Positions 53,887 to 62,880 of a stretch of 64,000 bases of DNA are shown one piece after another. Source of the DNA: JAPOXR01 sp963664715 (GTDB lineage: Bacteria; Pseudomonadota; Alphaproteobacteria; Rhodobacterales; Rhodobacteraceae); contig CAXXUY010000001.1 in the NCBI GenBank assembly GCA_963664715.2, forward strand, positions 682,001-746,000, written 5' to 3'. Each line of letters begins with the position of its first letter. Position 1 is the first letter of the stretch. The position numbers were made by a program, and so were the translations under genes. The notes under the pieces were generated by a model, which ran no database searches, was not told the origin of the DNA, and saw only the letters and a list, made by a program, of their open reading frames with translations.

Positions 53887-53911
53887 CTTCTGTTCGTCGA
53901 TTTGAACCAGG

Positions 53912-54631
53912 TCAGTTGCGGTTGCCAAACAGCTGCAGCAGCAAGAGGAACATGTTCAGGAAATTGAGGTACAGGCTGAGCGCACCCATGATGGCCGATT
54001 TCTCAAGCCAATCACTGTTACCCGCCGTTGCCATCTCGATATAGTTATTCTTGATCCTCTGCGTGTCATAGGCGGTCAAGCCGGCAAAAATCAGGACTCC
54101 TAGCACCGATACGGCGAATGCGACCGCAGGCGACCCCAGAAATATGTTGACGACCATCGCGAGGATGATCCCGATCAGTCCCATGATCAGGAACGCTCCC
54201 ATAGCGCTGAGGTCTTTCTTCGTCGTGTAACCCACGAGGCTGAGGCCCGCGAATGCGACTGCGGTTATCAGGAAGACCTGGGTTATGGAAAACGCCGTGT
54301 AGACAGCGAAGATGTAGGAAATCGACAACCCCATCAGGGCAGAGAATCCCCAAAACACCAGCTGTGCGGTCGCCACTCGCATCCTGTTGATGGCTGCGCT
54401 GAGCCAGAAGACAACACCCAGCGGCGCAAGCATGACGACCCACTGGAGCGGTGTGCTGTAAATGGCGAACAGCAACGCGTTGTTTGTGCCTACGAGATAC
54501 GCAATTATGCCGGTGATCAGCATCGCTGCGGACATAAGCCCGTAGACTCGGTTCATATGGGCCCGCAGGCCTTCATCAATTCTGGCGCCTACGGCCGTAC
54601 GGGTCCGTCCGGTCACTCCGATTGTTCTCAT
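53912..54631 (-). CDS. Bax inhibitor-1 / YccA family membrane protein
   Basis: The 239-residue inner-membrane protein has seven predicted helices after a basic N-terminal tail: RVYGLMSAAMLITGIIAYLVG, then LLFAIYSTPLQWVVMLAPLGVVFWL and others. It ends SLYLNFLNMFLLLLQLFGNRN, the signature end of alphaproteobacterial YccA/YbhL-like proteins. Relatives modulate membrane proteases such as FtsH or act as Ca2+ leak channels. The Asp pair typical of the pore is partly visible (LTAYDTQRIK). ATG at 54631 with GGAG upstream is used; TTG directly before it is the alternative. Confidence 0.92.
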   Translation of the reverse strand: MRTIGVTGRTRTAVGARIDEGLRAHMNRVYGLMSAAMLITGIIAYLVGTNNALLFAIYSTPLQWVVMLAPLGVVFWLSAAINRMRVATAQLVFWGFSALMGLSISYIFAVYTAFSITQVFLITAVAFAGLSLVGYTTKKDLSAMGAFLIMGLIGIILAMVVNIFLGSPAVAFAVSVLGVLIFAGLTAYDTQRIKNNYIEMATAGNSDWLEKSAIMGALSLYLNFLNMFLLLLQLFGNRN

Positions 54632-54831
54632 CAATTAGCTCCGTGCTGTGTGCGTACAGGAACGTACGAGTTCACTCCATTTCCATTATCGTGATTTGCG
54701 CCCGGAATTTCAAGGTTTGGCGATTGTTCCGATCTAACAATTCAGTAATCGCCAGGCCAAATGGCTGCACGGAACGCAGGAGTGGCCCTGCCAAACACGA
54801 CAACCGCGGCAACGGCTGCTGGAAGTGCCGG

Positions 54832-55737
54832 TCACCTGGTGCGAATCCTGGGATCAAGCGCGTCGCGCAACCCGTCACCCATGTAATTCACGGACAGAAC
54901 CGTCAGCGAAATCGCCAAGCCTGGCCAGATCACCCGTTCCGGATATTGCTGAAGATAATCTGTTGAATCGTAGAGCAGACGTCCCCAGGTCGGAAAGTCA
55001 GAAGGAAAACCGAGTCCCAGAAAGGAAAGGGCGGACTCCGTGATAATTGCCGTTGCAATTCCCAGAGTGGCCGAAACCATGATGGGAGACATTACATTGG
55101 GAAGGATATGCCGCGTGATCAGCCTTCTCGGCGGTGTCCCGATCGACCTGGCAGCCAGCACGAACTCCCTCTCCTTGAGTGCAAGCACGTCTCCGCGGAC
55201 GATCCTGGCCGTCTGCATCCAGCTGGTGATTCCGATCACGAACACGATCAGAATGAAGATCCCGGTTTCCGGACCGAAGGCCGTTCGCAGGGCATCCCGG
55301 AACAACATGATGATGACCAGCAGGAGCGGCAAGAGCGGGAGCGCAAGGAACAGGTCCGTCAGCCTCATGAGTGGCCCATCCAGACGTCGGAAGAATCCGG
55401 CAATGACACCGACAGCCGTGCCAAGAATCAGTGACAGCAGCATCGCGGTCATACCGACCGCTACGGAGGTCCGCCCGCCTGCCATTATTCTTGCCAGAGT
55501 GTCGCGGCCAAGTTGATCTGTCCCGAGCGGATGGGCGAGGCTGGTCCCGGAGTTTCTTGCGCGTATGTCGATGTGCTGAGGATCGATCGTCCATAGCTCC
55601 GGGCCGAATGTGACACCAAGCAAGACCAGTGCAAAGAATGCACTGCCCGCAACAGCGCCCTTGTGGCTCTTGAATTGTTGCCAGACCGCTTGCCAATGCG
55701 TTCGCGGCGGCGCGGAGAATTCGGCCGCGTCAGTCAT
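54832..55737 (-). CDS. oligopeptide ABC transporter permease (OppC/DppC type)
   Basis: The 301-residue membrane protein has an N-terminal cytoplasmic tail, helix GAVAGSAFFALVLLGVTFGPELW, LGTDQLGRDTLARIMAGGRTSVAVG, and the loop EFVLAARSIGTPPRRLITRHILPNVMSPI (about 190-218). It ends VLSVNYMGDGLRDALDPRIRTR. It is the last gene of the five-gene importer and overlaps the OppB-type gene by 8 bases. Confidence 0.93.
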   Translation of the reverse strand: MTDAAEFSAPPRTHWQAVWQQFKSHKGAVAGSAFFALVLLGVTFGPELWTIDPQHIDIRARNSGTSLAHPLGTDQLGRDTLARIMAGGRTSVAVGMTAMLLSLILGTAVGVIAGFFRRLDGPLMRLTDLFLALPLLPLLLVIIMLFRDALRTAFGPETGIFILIVFVIGITSWMQTARIVRGDVLALKEREFVLAARSIGTPPRRLITRHILPNVMSPIMVSATLGIATAIITESALSFLGLGFPSDFPTWGRLLYDSTDYLQQYPERVIWPGLAISLTVLSVNYMGDGLRDALDPRIRTR

Positions 55738-56737
55738 AGCGAATCCTGGGATCCAGTATTCCGTAAAGGATGTCGGCGATGAGGTTGAACAGGACGATCA
55801 GGACCGCGAAGATGAAGGCAAGCGTCTGCACCATCGGGATGTCGCTTGCCTCGATCGCGATAATCAGCAGTTGCCCAAGTCCGTTCACCTTGAAAATCTG
55901 TTCGGTGATGATAGCGCCGCCAAAGACCGACGGAACTCCCAGGGCGATCACCGTTACCACCGGGATCATCGAATTGCGCAGTACGTGAACCAGGACGACA
56001 ACCCGTTCCGTCAGACCCTTGGAGCGCGCCGTTCGAACGTAGTCGAGGTTGAGATTGTCAAGCATCGAAGCCCGCATGAAGCGGCTGATCTGGGCGGCAT
56101 TGAACAGGGCAAGCACGAAGACAGGCATCAGCAACTGACGGATCTGGAACAAGAAACTGTCCCAGTCGGTCACGACATGCGTCGTGTCGTAGATGCTCGG
56201 CAACCAGCCGAGATTGACTGAAAACACGACGATAAGGACAACACCGGTGAAGAATGTCGGCACCGAGAAGCCGACCATGGAGACAAATGTGCCCACCTGG
56301 TCGAACCAGGAATACTGGCGGTAGGCCGAAATAATGCCGATCGGCAAGGCAATTGCGACACCCACGACATAGGAAAGCCCGACAACCCAGAGCGTCTGCG
56401 GAAGGCGCTGGGCCACGATGTCGACGACCGGAGATCGGGTCTGCCAGGAAATGACCCTCTGGCGATCGCCGGCAAGCTCCCAACCGGTGAGTTCGGACAG
56501 GAGATGCAGCGGTTCGTTCACGAAGAACTGCTGAAGCCACAACAGGTAACGGATGTATATCGGCTCTCCCAGACCGAGCGAGACCCGGATTCTCTCCTTC
56601 ACTTCCGGTGGAATCGTCAATGGCAATTGGGCAGTCGGGTCTCCCGGCGCCAGGTCAAGCAGCAGGAACAGGATCAGGCTGATCAGCAAGAGAGTCGGTA
56701 CTGCGAACAGCAACCTGCGAATGGTGTAGTGAAACAT
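55730..56737 (-). CDS. oligopeptide ABC transporter permease (OppB/DppB type)
   Basis: The 335-residue membrane protein starts MFHYTIRRLLFAVPTLLLISLILFLLLDLAPGDP, typical of OppB. It has an inserted periplasmic part (about 90-115), the loop LDYVRTARSKGLTERVVVLVHVLRNSMIPVV (about 238-268) and IITEQIFKVNGLGQLLI. It forms the channel with the OppC-type protein. ATG at 56737 lies about 40 bases beyond the large stem-loop that follows the binding-protein gene. Confidence 0.93.
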   Translation of the reverse strand: MFHYTIRRLLFAVPTLLLISLILFLLLDLAPGDPTAQLPLTIPPEVKERIRVSLGLGEPIYIRYLLWLQQFFVNEPLHLLSELTGWELAGDRQRVISWQTRSPVVDIVAQRLPQTLWVVGLSYVVGVAIALPIGIISAYRQYSWFDQVGTFVSMVGFSVPTFFTGVVLIVVFSVNLGWLPSIYDTTHVVTDWDSFLFQIRQLLMPVFVLALFNAAQISRFMRASMLDNLNLDYVRTARSKGLTERVVVLVHVLRNSMIPVVTVIALGVPSVFGGAIITEQIFKVNGLGQLLIIAIEASDIPMVQTLAFIFAVLIVLFNLIADILYGILDPRIRYD

Positions 56738-56777
56738 CGTTCCTGTGGGCGAAGGGGCCTGGCCGTGTTCTCAATCG

Positions 56778-56812
56778 GGCAGGAGTCCGGGGCGCCGCCC
56801 CGGACTCCTGCC
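56778..56812 (-). promoter_or_regulatory. perfect 15-bp stem-loop between binding protein and OppB-type permease
   Basis: The arms 56778-56792 and 56798-56812 are exact inverted repeats (GGCAGGAGTCCGGGG and its complement) with a five-base loop, starting 10 bases after the binding-protein stop. On the transcribed minus strand no T-run follows. It is very stable and most likely sets a high binding-protein to permease ratio by protecting the upstream mRNA or attenuating transcription. Confidence 0.8.
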
Positions 56813-56821
56813 ACTTGTCGG

Positions 56822-58525
56822 TTACTTGATACGATGCCAGTCGGCAGCGTTCCAGAGTTCGGAGTCCCAGGTGTTGAGCTTCACGCCACCCAGGGAATTC
56901 GAATGAGCAGAAACGCGGCCGCGGTGAACGAGGGGTAGCATGACGTAATCCTGCATGAGTATATCGTTCATCGCCTTGCCGAGCCTGGCGCGCTCGTCGA
57001 TGTCTCCGGTCTTCGCCATCTGAGCGAGCAAAGCGTCATACTCGTCATTGCAGAAGCGCGGCATGTTTGAACCCTGCCACTGGGTGTCAGGCCTTGGCTC
57101 GTTACCGCACCTCCAGTTGCCAAGATAGGTCTCGGGATCGGCGCCTTCGAAGTTGTTCGCATACATTTCGATGTCAGCATAGAACTTCTGGAAGGTATCC
57201 GGACTGCCCGGGTCACTGCCGAAGAACACGGATGCGCTGATGTTCCGGAGCTCGGTTTCGACACCGATCTCGGACCACCACTGCTTGATCAGCGCCTGGA
57301 AGTCTTGCCTGACCGCATTGGTCGATGTCTGGTACAGCATCGAGAGGCGCACACCGTCCCTCTCGCGGACACCGTCGCCACCGCGGACCCAGCCAGCCTC
57401 GTCGAGGAGCTGGTTGGCTCCATCGACATCCTGAACCAGGCAGCTGTCATTCGCCATGGAAGCGTAGATTGCCGGCGCTGGCACGACATTGCAGGTCGGT
57501 TTGCCGGCCTGACCGTATCCGATTTCGACAAGCAGTTCACGGTCAATGGCCATTGACAGCGCCTGCCGGACATCCTTGTCGACGAGGAACGGATGAGGGT
57601 GCATTGTTGTCGAACGCTCGTCCCCGAGTGCCGGATTAGGGTCTGTGAGGTTTATCATCAGCCTCTCGACGAGCGTTCCGAAGGCGGAGACGACGGTTCC
57701 CTTGCCGGCTTCCTGCATGTTCTGGAGGACATCAGGCGCAAGTTGGAGGTTCCAGGCATAGTCGAATTCACCTGTTTCGAGTACCGCCCGAGCCGCCGCC
57801 GTCGCATCGCCTCCTCCCTTGAATGTCAGGGTCGCGAAAGCGGGCTTGCCGGGATCCCGGTAGTTGGGGTTTGCTTCCATGGTGATCACGTCATTCGGAC
57901 GGAATTCAACGACCTTGAACGGACCGGTACCGATTGGGTTGAAGTTCTGTTCGGTGCATTCCGGTGCCCGGGCTCCAAGGCAATCCTGGAACTGGGCCTT
58001 CTGGATTATCGGTGACTGGGCACCGACGAAGACCGAATAGGGGTAGGGCTTCGGGACATCGAAGGTGATCTTTACCGTCAGATTGTCAATTGCCTCGACC
58101 GAAGCCACGTTGTCGAAATTGCTCAGCTGGGCGCACCCACCTTCAGGATGCATGCAATACTCCGCGGTAAAGACGACGTCCCCGGATGTGACCGGTGTTC
58201 CGTCCGACCAGACCAGCCCATCTCTCAATTTCCAGGTGATCGAGGTCAGGTCAGCGGCAACGCCGCCATTTGATACCGTCGGAACTGATTCAGCCAGCCA
58301 CGGAACGAGATTGCCGTCAGAATCGTGGCGACCGAGAGGCTCGATGACGAGCGATGAAGATTCCAGGTCCTTGGTGCCGCCGGACAGGTAGGGGTTCAGG
58401 ATCGAGGGAGCCTGCCAGTATATGATGCTTACATGGCCGTCCGATCCCCTTTCTGCCTGAGCTGCTGCAGCGAACAGGAAAGCGCCGGCAGCCAGGGTTG
58501 CAGTAGTGTAGGTTGACAGTTTCAC
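56822..58525 (-). CDS. oligopeptide-type ABC substrate-binding protein, family 5
   Basis: The 567-residue protein has a Sec signal peptide (TATLAAGAFLFAAAAQA, cut before ERGSD). The SBP-5 core follows: HVSIIYWQAPSILNPYLSGGTKD, VIEPLGRHDSDGNLVPWLAESVPT, WKLRDGLVWSDGTPVTSGDVVFT and IGTGPFKVVEFRPND. It is a periplasmic receptor for peptides or a similar solute. GTG at 58525 has a strong AAAGGAG site that lies in the end of the OppF-type gene, 3 bases away. The operon order, ATPases first and then receptor and permeases, is unusual for the family. Confidence 0.9.
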   Translation of the reverse strand: MKLSTYTTATLAAGAFLFAAAAQAERGSDGHVSIIYWQAPSILNPYLSGGTKDLESSSLVIEPLGRHDSDGNLVPWLAESVPTVSNGGVAADLTSITWKLRDGLVWSDGTPVTSGDVVFTAEYCMHPEGGCAQLSNFDNVASVEAIDNLTVKITFDVPKPYPYSVFVGAQSPIIQKAQFQDCLGARAPECTEQNFNPIGTGPFKVVEFRPNDVITMEANPNYRDPGKPAFATLTFKGGGDATAAARAVLETGEFDYAWNLQLAPDVLQNMQEAGKGTVVSAFGTLVERLMINLTDPNPALGDERSTTMHPHPFLVDKDVRQALSMAIDRELLVEIGYGQAGKPTCNVVPAPAIYASMANDSCLVQDVDGANQLLDEAGWVRGGDGVRERDGVRLSMLYQTSTNAVRQDFQALIKQWWSEIGVETELRNISASVFFGSDPGSPDTFQKFYADIEMYANNFEGADPETYLGNWRCGNEPRPDTQWQGSNMPRFCNDEYDALLAQMAKTGDIDERARLGKAMNDILMQDYVMLPLVHRGRVSAHSNSLGGVKLNTWDSELWNAADWHRIK

Positions 58526-58528
58526 GGG

Positions 58529-59581
58529 TCAATCTCCTTTCTTGGGTTCAATTGAGCTTTCCGCGTAGGACTTCAGATCGGAATCGTCTGGAGTCGCCAA
58601 GTGACAGGCCGCGAACCGGCTTGGGCCAATCATTGCAAAAGTTGGCCGCTGCTTCCAGCAGATTTCGATGGCTTTCGGGCAACGCGTGCAGAACACGCAG
58701 CCTTGAGGCGCCCTTGCTGGTGAAGGTACATCACCTTCAAGAATTATCCGCTGTCTTTCCCGTTCGACCTTCGGGTCAGCTTCCGGAACAGCCGAGAGCA
58801 ATGCCTCGGTATAGGGATGCCTGGGATTCTCGTACAACTCCGACCGGGATGCGAGTTCGACGATGGTTCCAAGATACATGACCGCCACCCGGTCCGCGAT
58901 ATGGCGAACCATGCCGAGGTCATGACTAATGAAGAGATAGGTCAACCGAAGTTTCTCCTGCAATTCTTCCAGCAGGTTGACGACCTGGGCCTGGATCGAC
59001 ACATCAAGAGCTGCAATCGGTTCGTCGCAGATGATGAGTTTGGGGTTGAGCGCAAGTGCCCTGGCAATCCCGATCCTCTGCCTCTGGCCACCCGAAAACT
59101 CGTGGGGATAGCGATTGGCATGATCCTTGTTCAATCCGACCGACTCCATGAGTTCATAAACCCTGGCTTGCCTCTCCTTCGAAGTGGACTTGACGTGTTC
59201 AGTCAGCGGTTCGCCGATGATCTCCGAAACCGTCATGCGCGGATTCAGGCTGGCCTGCGGATCCTGGAATATCATCTGCATCAATGGCCTGAATCGGCGC
59301 ACCGTTTCGCCATCGGCGCCCGCGATATCGACGCCATTGATCCGTATGCTCCCGGAAGTGATATCGGTCAGCCGGAGGATCGCTCGCGCAGTTGTCGACT
59401 TGCCGCACCCTGATTCACCGACAAGACCCAGAGTTTCGCCGTCGAGTATGTCGAATGACACGTTGTCAACTGCCCGGACCTCGCCAACCCTGCGTCTCAA
59501 CACGCCCGCGGTGATCGGAAAGTAGACCTTCAGGTCGCGCACCTCGACCAGCGCATCCACCGGACTACCAGTTTCAGCCAT
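58529..59581 (-). CDS. oligopeptide ABC transporter ATP-binding protein (OppF/DppF type)
   Basis: The 350-residue ATPase has VEVRDLKVYFPITAGVLRRRVGEVRAVD, Walker A GESGCGKST (about 56-64), LMQMIFQDPQASLNPRMTV, signature FSGGQRQRIGIARAL, LIICDEPIAALDVSIQ and SHDLGMVRHIADR. The OppF-type C-terminal cysteine-bearing zone follows (CVFCTRCPKAIEIC), which in some relatives holds an Fe-S cluster. ATG at 59581 overlaps the OppD-type gene by 8 bases (ATGGCTGA). Confidence 0.94.
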   Translation of the reverse strand: MAETGSPVDALVEVRDLKVYFPITAGVLRRRVGEVRAVDNVSFDILDGETLGLVGESGCGKSTTARAILRLTDITSGSIRINGVDIAGADGETVRRFRPLMQMIFQDPQASLNPRMTVSEIIGEPLTEHVKSTSKERQARVYELMESVGLNKDHANRYPHEFSGGQRQRIGIARALALNPKLIICDEPIAALDVSIQAQVVNLLEELQEKLRLTYLFISHDLGMVRHIADRVAVMYLGTIVELASRSELYENPRHPYTEALLSAVPEADPKVERERQRIILEGDVPSPARAPQGCVFCTRCPKAIEICWKQRPTFAMIGPSRFAACHLATPDDSDLKSYAESSIEPKKGD

Positions 59582-60623
59582 TTACAGCCGCCTGGTCATC
59601 CTGGTGCAGGAAACAGGCAACGTCGTGCCCGGGCTGAAGCTCCCTTCTCAAGGGAATTTCACCTGCACAACGGCCGAAGGCAAAGCGGCACCGCGGCATG
59701 AATGCACAGGCCGATGGCGGGCTGGTCAATGTGGGCGTGATACCCTTGATCGAATTCAGTTTTGGCGCCCGTTTTCCCCGGACTGCCGGGACTGTGTCCA
59801 GCAATGCCCTGGTATAGGGGTGGCTGGGATTGTGGAACAACTCGTCCACGGGCGCATGTTCGACGATCTGCCCACCGTACATGACAATTACCCGGTCGGC
59901 GATTCCGGCAATGACCCCGAGATCATGTGTAATCCAGATTATCGCCATTCCGAACTTTTCCCTCAAGTCCCTTACCAGTTCCAGGATCTGTGCCTGGATG
60001 GTTACATCCAGCGCGGTGGTGGGTTCGTCCGCAATCAGGACCTTTGGCTGGCATGCAAGGGCGATCGCAATCATGACTCTTTGCCGCATTCCCCCGGAAA
60101 ACTGGTGAGGAAAATCACGAAGTCGCTTCGACGGGTCCGGAATACCAACAAGGTCCAGGAGATCCGCCGCCTTCCTTCTGGCTTCGTCGCGGGTCATGCG
60201 GAGGTGACGTCTCAACGACTCGGTCAGTTGGAACCCGACCGTGAATACCGGATTCAGTGAAGTCATGGGATCCTGGAAAATGAAACCGATCTGGCTGCCC
60301 CTGACGTTCCTGAGTTCGTGTTCGCTCATCCGGAGGAGTTCCCTGCCGTCGAAGACGACACGGCCACCGCGGATTTCCGCAGGGGGAGACGGAAGCAGAC
60401 CGAGCAGCGACATCATCGTGACCGACTTGCCGGAACCGGATTCGCCCACAACGCCGAGAACCTCGCCCGCCCTGAGGCTGAAACTGACCTGGTTGACAGC
60501 GAAGATGTCTGCGTCTCGCGTTGAGAATACAGTTTCAAGGTCCTCGACGTCGAGGATCGTGTCTTCGCCGATGGTCAATTCCGGTACTTCACCCGCTTGT
60601 GGTCGGACAGCAGTGTCTGCCAA
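59574..60623 (-). CDS. oligopeptide ABC transporter ATP-binding protein (OppD/DppD type)
   Basis: The 349-residue ATPase has ILDVEDLETVFSTRDADIFAVNQVSF, Walker A GESGSGKSV (about 59-67), IGFIFQDPMTSLNPVFTVGFQ, FSGGMRQRVMIAIAL, VLIADEPTTALDVTIQ and THDLGVIAGIADRVIVMYGG, then the peptide-importer tail with CAFMPRC. It pairs with the OppF-type ATPase. The start is uncertain: TTG at 60623 gives a 26-residue leader before homology, and TTG at 60578 would also serve. It is the first gene of the operon. Confidence 0.92.
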   Translation of the reverse strand: MADTAVRPQAGEVPELTIGEDTILDVEDLETVFSTRDADIFAVNQVSFSLRAGEVLGVVGESGSGKSVTMMSLLGLLPSPPAEIRGGRVVFDGRELLRMSEHELRNVRGSQIGFIFQDPMTSLNPVFTVGFQLTESLRRHLRMTRDEARRKAADLLDLVGIPDPSKRLRDFPHQFSGGMRQRVMIAIALACQPKVLIADEPTTALDVTIQAQILELVRDLREKFGMAIIWITHDLGVIAGIADRVIVMYGGQIVEHAPVDELFHNPSHPYTRALLDTVPAVRGKRAPKLNSIKGITPTLTSPPSACAFMPRCRFAFGRCAGEIPLRRELQPGHDVACFLHQDDQAAVNG

Positions 60624-60683
60624 CGCGATGAAAACTGCAATGTCGCATTCGAGAGTCGTACCGTGTCTGGCTACGACGAAACC

Positions 60684-61655
60684 CTAGTGATCTTCCCTGA
60701 CCTTGATGACAACCTTGCCGACCGACTTCCTCTGGCGCAACATGGCCAGCGCGCTGTTGGCTTCCTCCAGTGAATAAACGTGACTGATCGTTGGTTGCAA
60801 CCTTCCCGCCTCAAGCCATGACAGCAGCGTGCGCGCACTGCCAGTGATGACTTCCGGCCGGAATTCCCGGTATCCGCCCCAATAGATGCCGATCACGGTC
60901 AGGTTCTTGACCAGGAGTATGTTGGCAGGGATCTGCGGCACGTCTCCGGAAGCGAATCCGATTGGCAGCAGCCGGGCTTCGGGATTGGCCGAACGCATGG
61001 CCGCCTTGAACTGGTCACCTCCAACCGGATCAAACACGACATCCGCACCGCCCAGTTTCCTGACTGTCTCTCGAATGTCCTCATGGTTCGTGTCAATGAC
61101 GTGGTCGGCCCCAGCCTTCAGTGCACACTCAATCTTGGCCTTGCCGCGGGCGGCTGCAATGACATCGGCCCCCATGAGTTTGCCGATCTCGATCGCGGTC
61201 AAACCGATTCCACCGGCTGCTCCAAGCACGAGCAGACGTTCGCCGGGTTTAAGATTGGCGCGGTGGTCAAGGGCGACATGGGAAGTTCCGTAGGCAATGA
61301 GAAAGCCCGCAGCGACCTTGGCGGGCAGTTCTTCGGGGATGGCGATGCAGTGTGACGAAGGGGCACAGCAGAATTCCGCCAGCCCGCCATGTCCGACATA
61401 TGCGATCACCCTTTGACCCACTTCCAGCTCCGAGTGAGGATCATTTATGCAGTCGACTCGTCCACAGATTTCCATCCCGGGCGAGAATGGAAGAGAGGGT
61501 CGCTCCTGATAGGTTCCGGCAACCTGGAGCAGGTCGGCAAAGTTTATTCCCGCAGCATCAACCCTGATTCGGGCGCTCCCGTCTTCTGGCTCGGGCAACG
61601 GAACATCCGCGGGCTGCAAGGGATGACCGTAGTCTGTGATCTGCATTGCTCTCAT
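60684..61655 (-). CDS. NADPH:quinone oxidoreductase-like zinc-independent alcohol dehydrogenase family protein
   Basis: The 323-residue medium-chain dehydrogenase/reductase begins MRAMQITDYGHPLQPADVPLPEP. It has AAGINFADLLQVAGTYQERPSLPFSPGMEICGRV, the dinucleotide fold LVLGAAGGIGLTAIEIGKLMGADVIAAARGKAK (about 143-175) and GGADVVFDPVGGDQFKAAMR. The cysteine and histidine zinc ligands of alcohol dehydrogenases are absent, so a quinone/enone reductase role is likely. ATG at 61655 with GAGG upstream is chosen over the much longer open frame. It is 60 bases downstream of the OppD-type start and codirectional, but this may be chance. Confidence 0.88.
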   Translation of the reverse strand: MRAMQITDYGHPLQPADVPLPEPEDGSARIRVDAAGINFADLLQVAGTYQERPSLPFSPGMEICGRVDCINDPHSELEVGQRVIAYVGHGGLAEFCCAPSSHCIAIPEELPAKVAAGFLIAYGTSHVALDHRANLKPGERLLVLGAAGGIGLTAIEIGKLMGADVIAAARGKAKIECALKAGADHVIDTNHEDIRETVRKLGGADVVFDPVGGDQFKAAMRSANPEARLLPIGFASGDVPQIPANILLVKNLTVIGIYWGGYREFRPEVITGSARTLLSWLEAGRLQPTISHVYSLEEANSALAMLRQRKSVGKVVIKVREDH

Positions 61656-62070
61656 GGGAACCTCTGGTGGCCGTCGGCTCTGTCCGATGTCGCGAACTAT
61701 CAGACGCAAGTGAGTTACGAAAGTGACGGCCATACAACTGATTATGAACTGCCCGGCTCCACCGGATTCAGTGTTTGCCTGTTTGGCAACATCGACACCA
61801 CAAAGGTCTGCCTGTCCTCGACTCAATGCCGCGAACCTTGTCTCCCGTGAGATGGCAGGTTACCCTTTTAACCATCCCGGTTGCCGGCCAACGGCCTGAA
61901 CCATTTACACCAGGACCGGCAACCCCGGAGCCGGGCACGGGACCGTCTCCCGGCGAACTGTCAATTGATCGGGGCTTGCGATGGACCGGCAATCTACCTA
62001 TTCGCATGCGGGGCACTTAAGAGGGCAGGTTGGGCCGCGCTTGTCATGAAACGAGAATGTTGGGCCGGGA
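61656..62070. other. 415-base divergent intergenic region
   Basis: It separates the quinone-oxidoreductase-like gene (minus) from the phosphatase gene (plus). No gene is recognisable; it should contain both promoters. GC-rich imperfect repeats of GCCGG/CCGGC type occur near 61880-61950, without a clean hairpin plus T-run. Confidence 0.4.
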
Positions 62071-62880
62071 ATGAAGCATCTCAACCCTGAACTGGAAGAA
62101 GAACTTATTGATGTAGCCAGGGAGATGGCCGATGCCGCGCGCATCGAATCGCTGGCGGTGTTTCGCAGTTCTGGCCTTCAAGCGGAAAACAAGGACAGCA
62201 GTGGCGGATGGGATCCCGTCACCGAAGCGGATCGCAACACGGAAAGTGCAATGCGGCGGGTCCTCGCGGCGCGGCGCCCCGATGACGCCATCCTTGGCGA
62301 GGAGTTTGCACCATCAAGCGGTGGCACCGGACTGAAATGGGTGCTCGATCCGATCGATGGTACCCGTTCGTTCGTGAGCGGCTCACCGGTCTGGGGCGTA
62401 TTGATAGCGGTGTCGGATGAGAACGGCCCTCTCTACGGCATAATCGATCAACCCTATATAGGAGAGCGTTTCGAAGGCGGATTCGGCAGGACAGTCATGC
62501 GCGGCCCGCTCGGGCCCAAGGTGATGAGGGTGAGAAATACCAGCAGGGTTCGGGATGCAATTCTGTTCACGACATTGCCGGAAATCGGAACACGGGCTGA
62601 GCGGGAGGCGTTCGAGAAGCTGTCGGCGCGAACCATGCTGACGCGATTTGGCATGGATTGCTACGCCTATGCACTGCTGGCATGCGGGCATATCGATCTG
62701 GTTGTGGAAGCCGGGTTGAACCCTTACGACATCCATGCACCCATAGCCGTGGTTCAGGCTGCCGGCGGCATTGCAACCGACTGGTCAGGGAAGCCGGCGC
62801 ATGACCGTTCGCGATTGATCGCTGCAGCGACCCCGGAACTGCACAAGGCTGCGCTGGAGTTATTGGCCTTTCAGGAATAG
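62071..62880 (+). CDS. inositol-monophosphatase family phosphatase, histidinol-phosphatase-like
   Basis: The 269-residue Mg2+-dependent phosphatase shows the motifs WDPVTEADRNTE, ILGEEF (Glu ligand), VLDPIDGTRSFVSGSPVWGVLIAV (DPxDGT ligands, about 91-97) and GLNPYDIHAPIAVVQAAGG (Asp ligand). The phrasing IDGTRSFVSG and PYDIHAPIAVVQAAGG is that of the HisN-type histidinol-phosphate phosphatases rather than inositol phosphatases. This would complete histidine synthesis, but no other his gene is nearby. It converges with the hydrolase gene, overlapping by 10 bases. Confidence 0.87.
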   Translation: MKHLNPELEEELIDVAREMADAARIESLAVFRSSGLQAENKDSSGGWDPVTEADRNTESAMRRVLAARRPDDAILGEEFAPSSGGTGLKWVLDPIDGTRSFVSGSPVWGVLIAVSDENGPLYGIIDQPYIGERFEGGFGRTVMRGPLGPKVMRVRNTSRVRDAILFTTLPEIGTRAEREAFEKLSARTMLTRFGMDCYAYALLACGHIDLVVEAGLNPYDIHAPIAVVQAAGGIATDWSGKPAHDRSRLIAAATPELHKAALELLAFQE

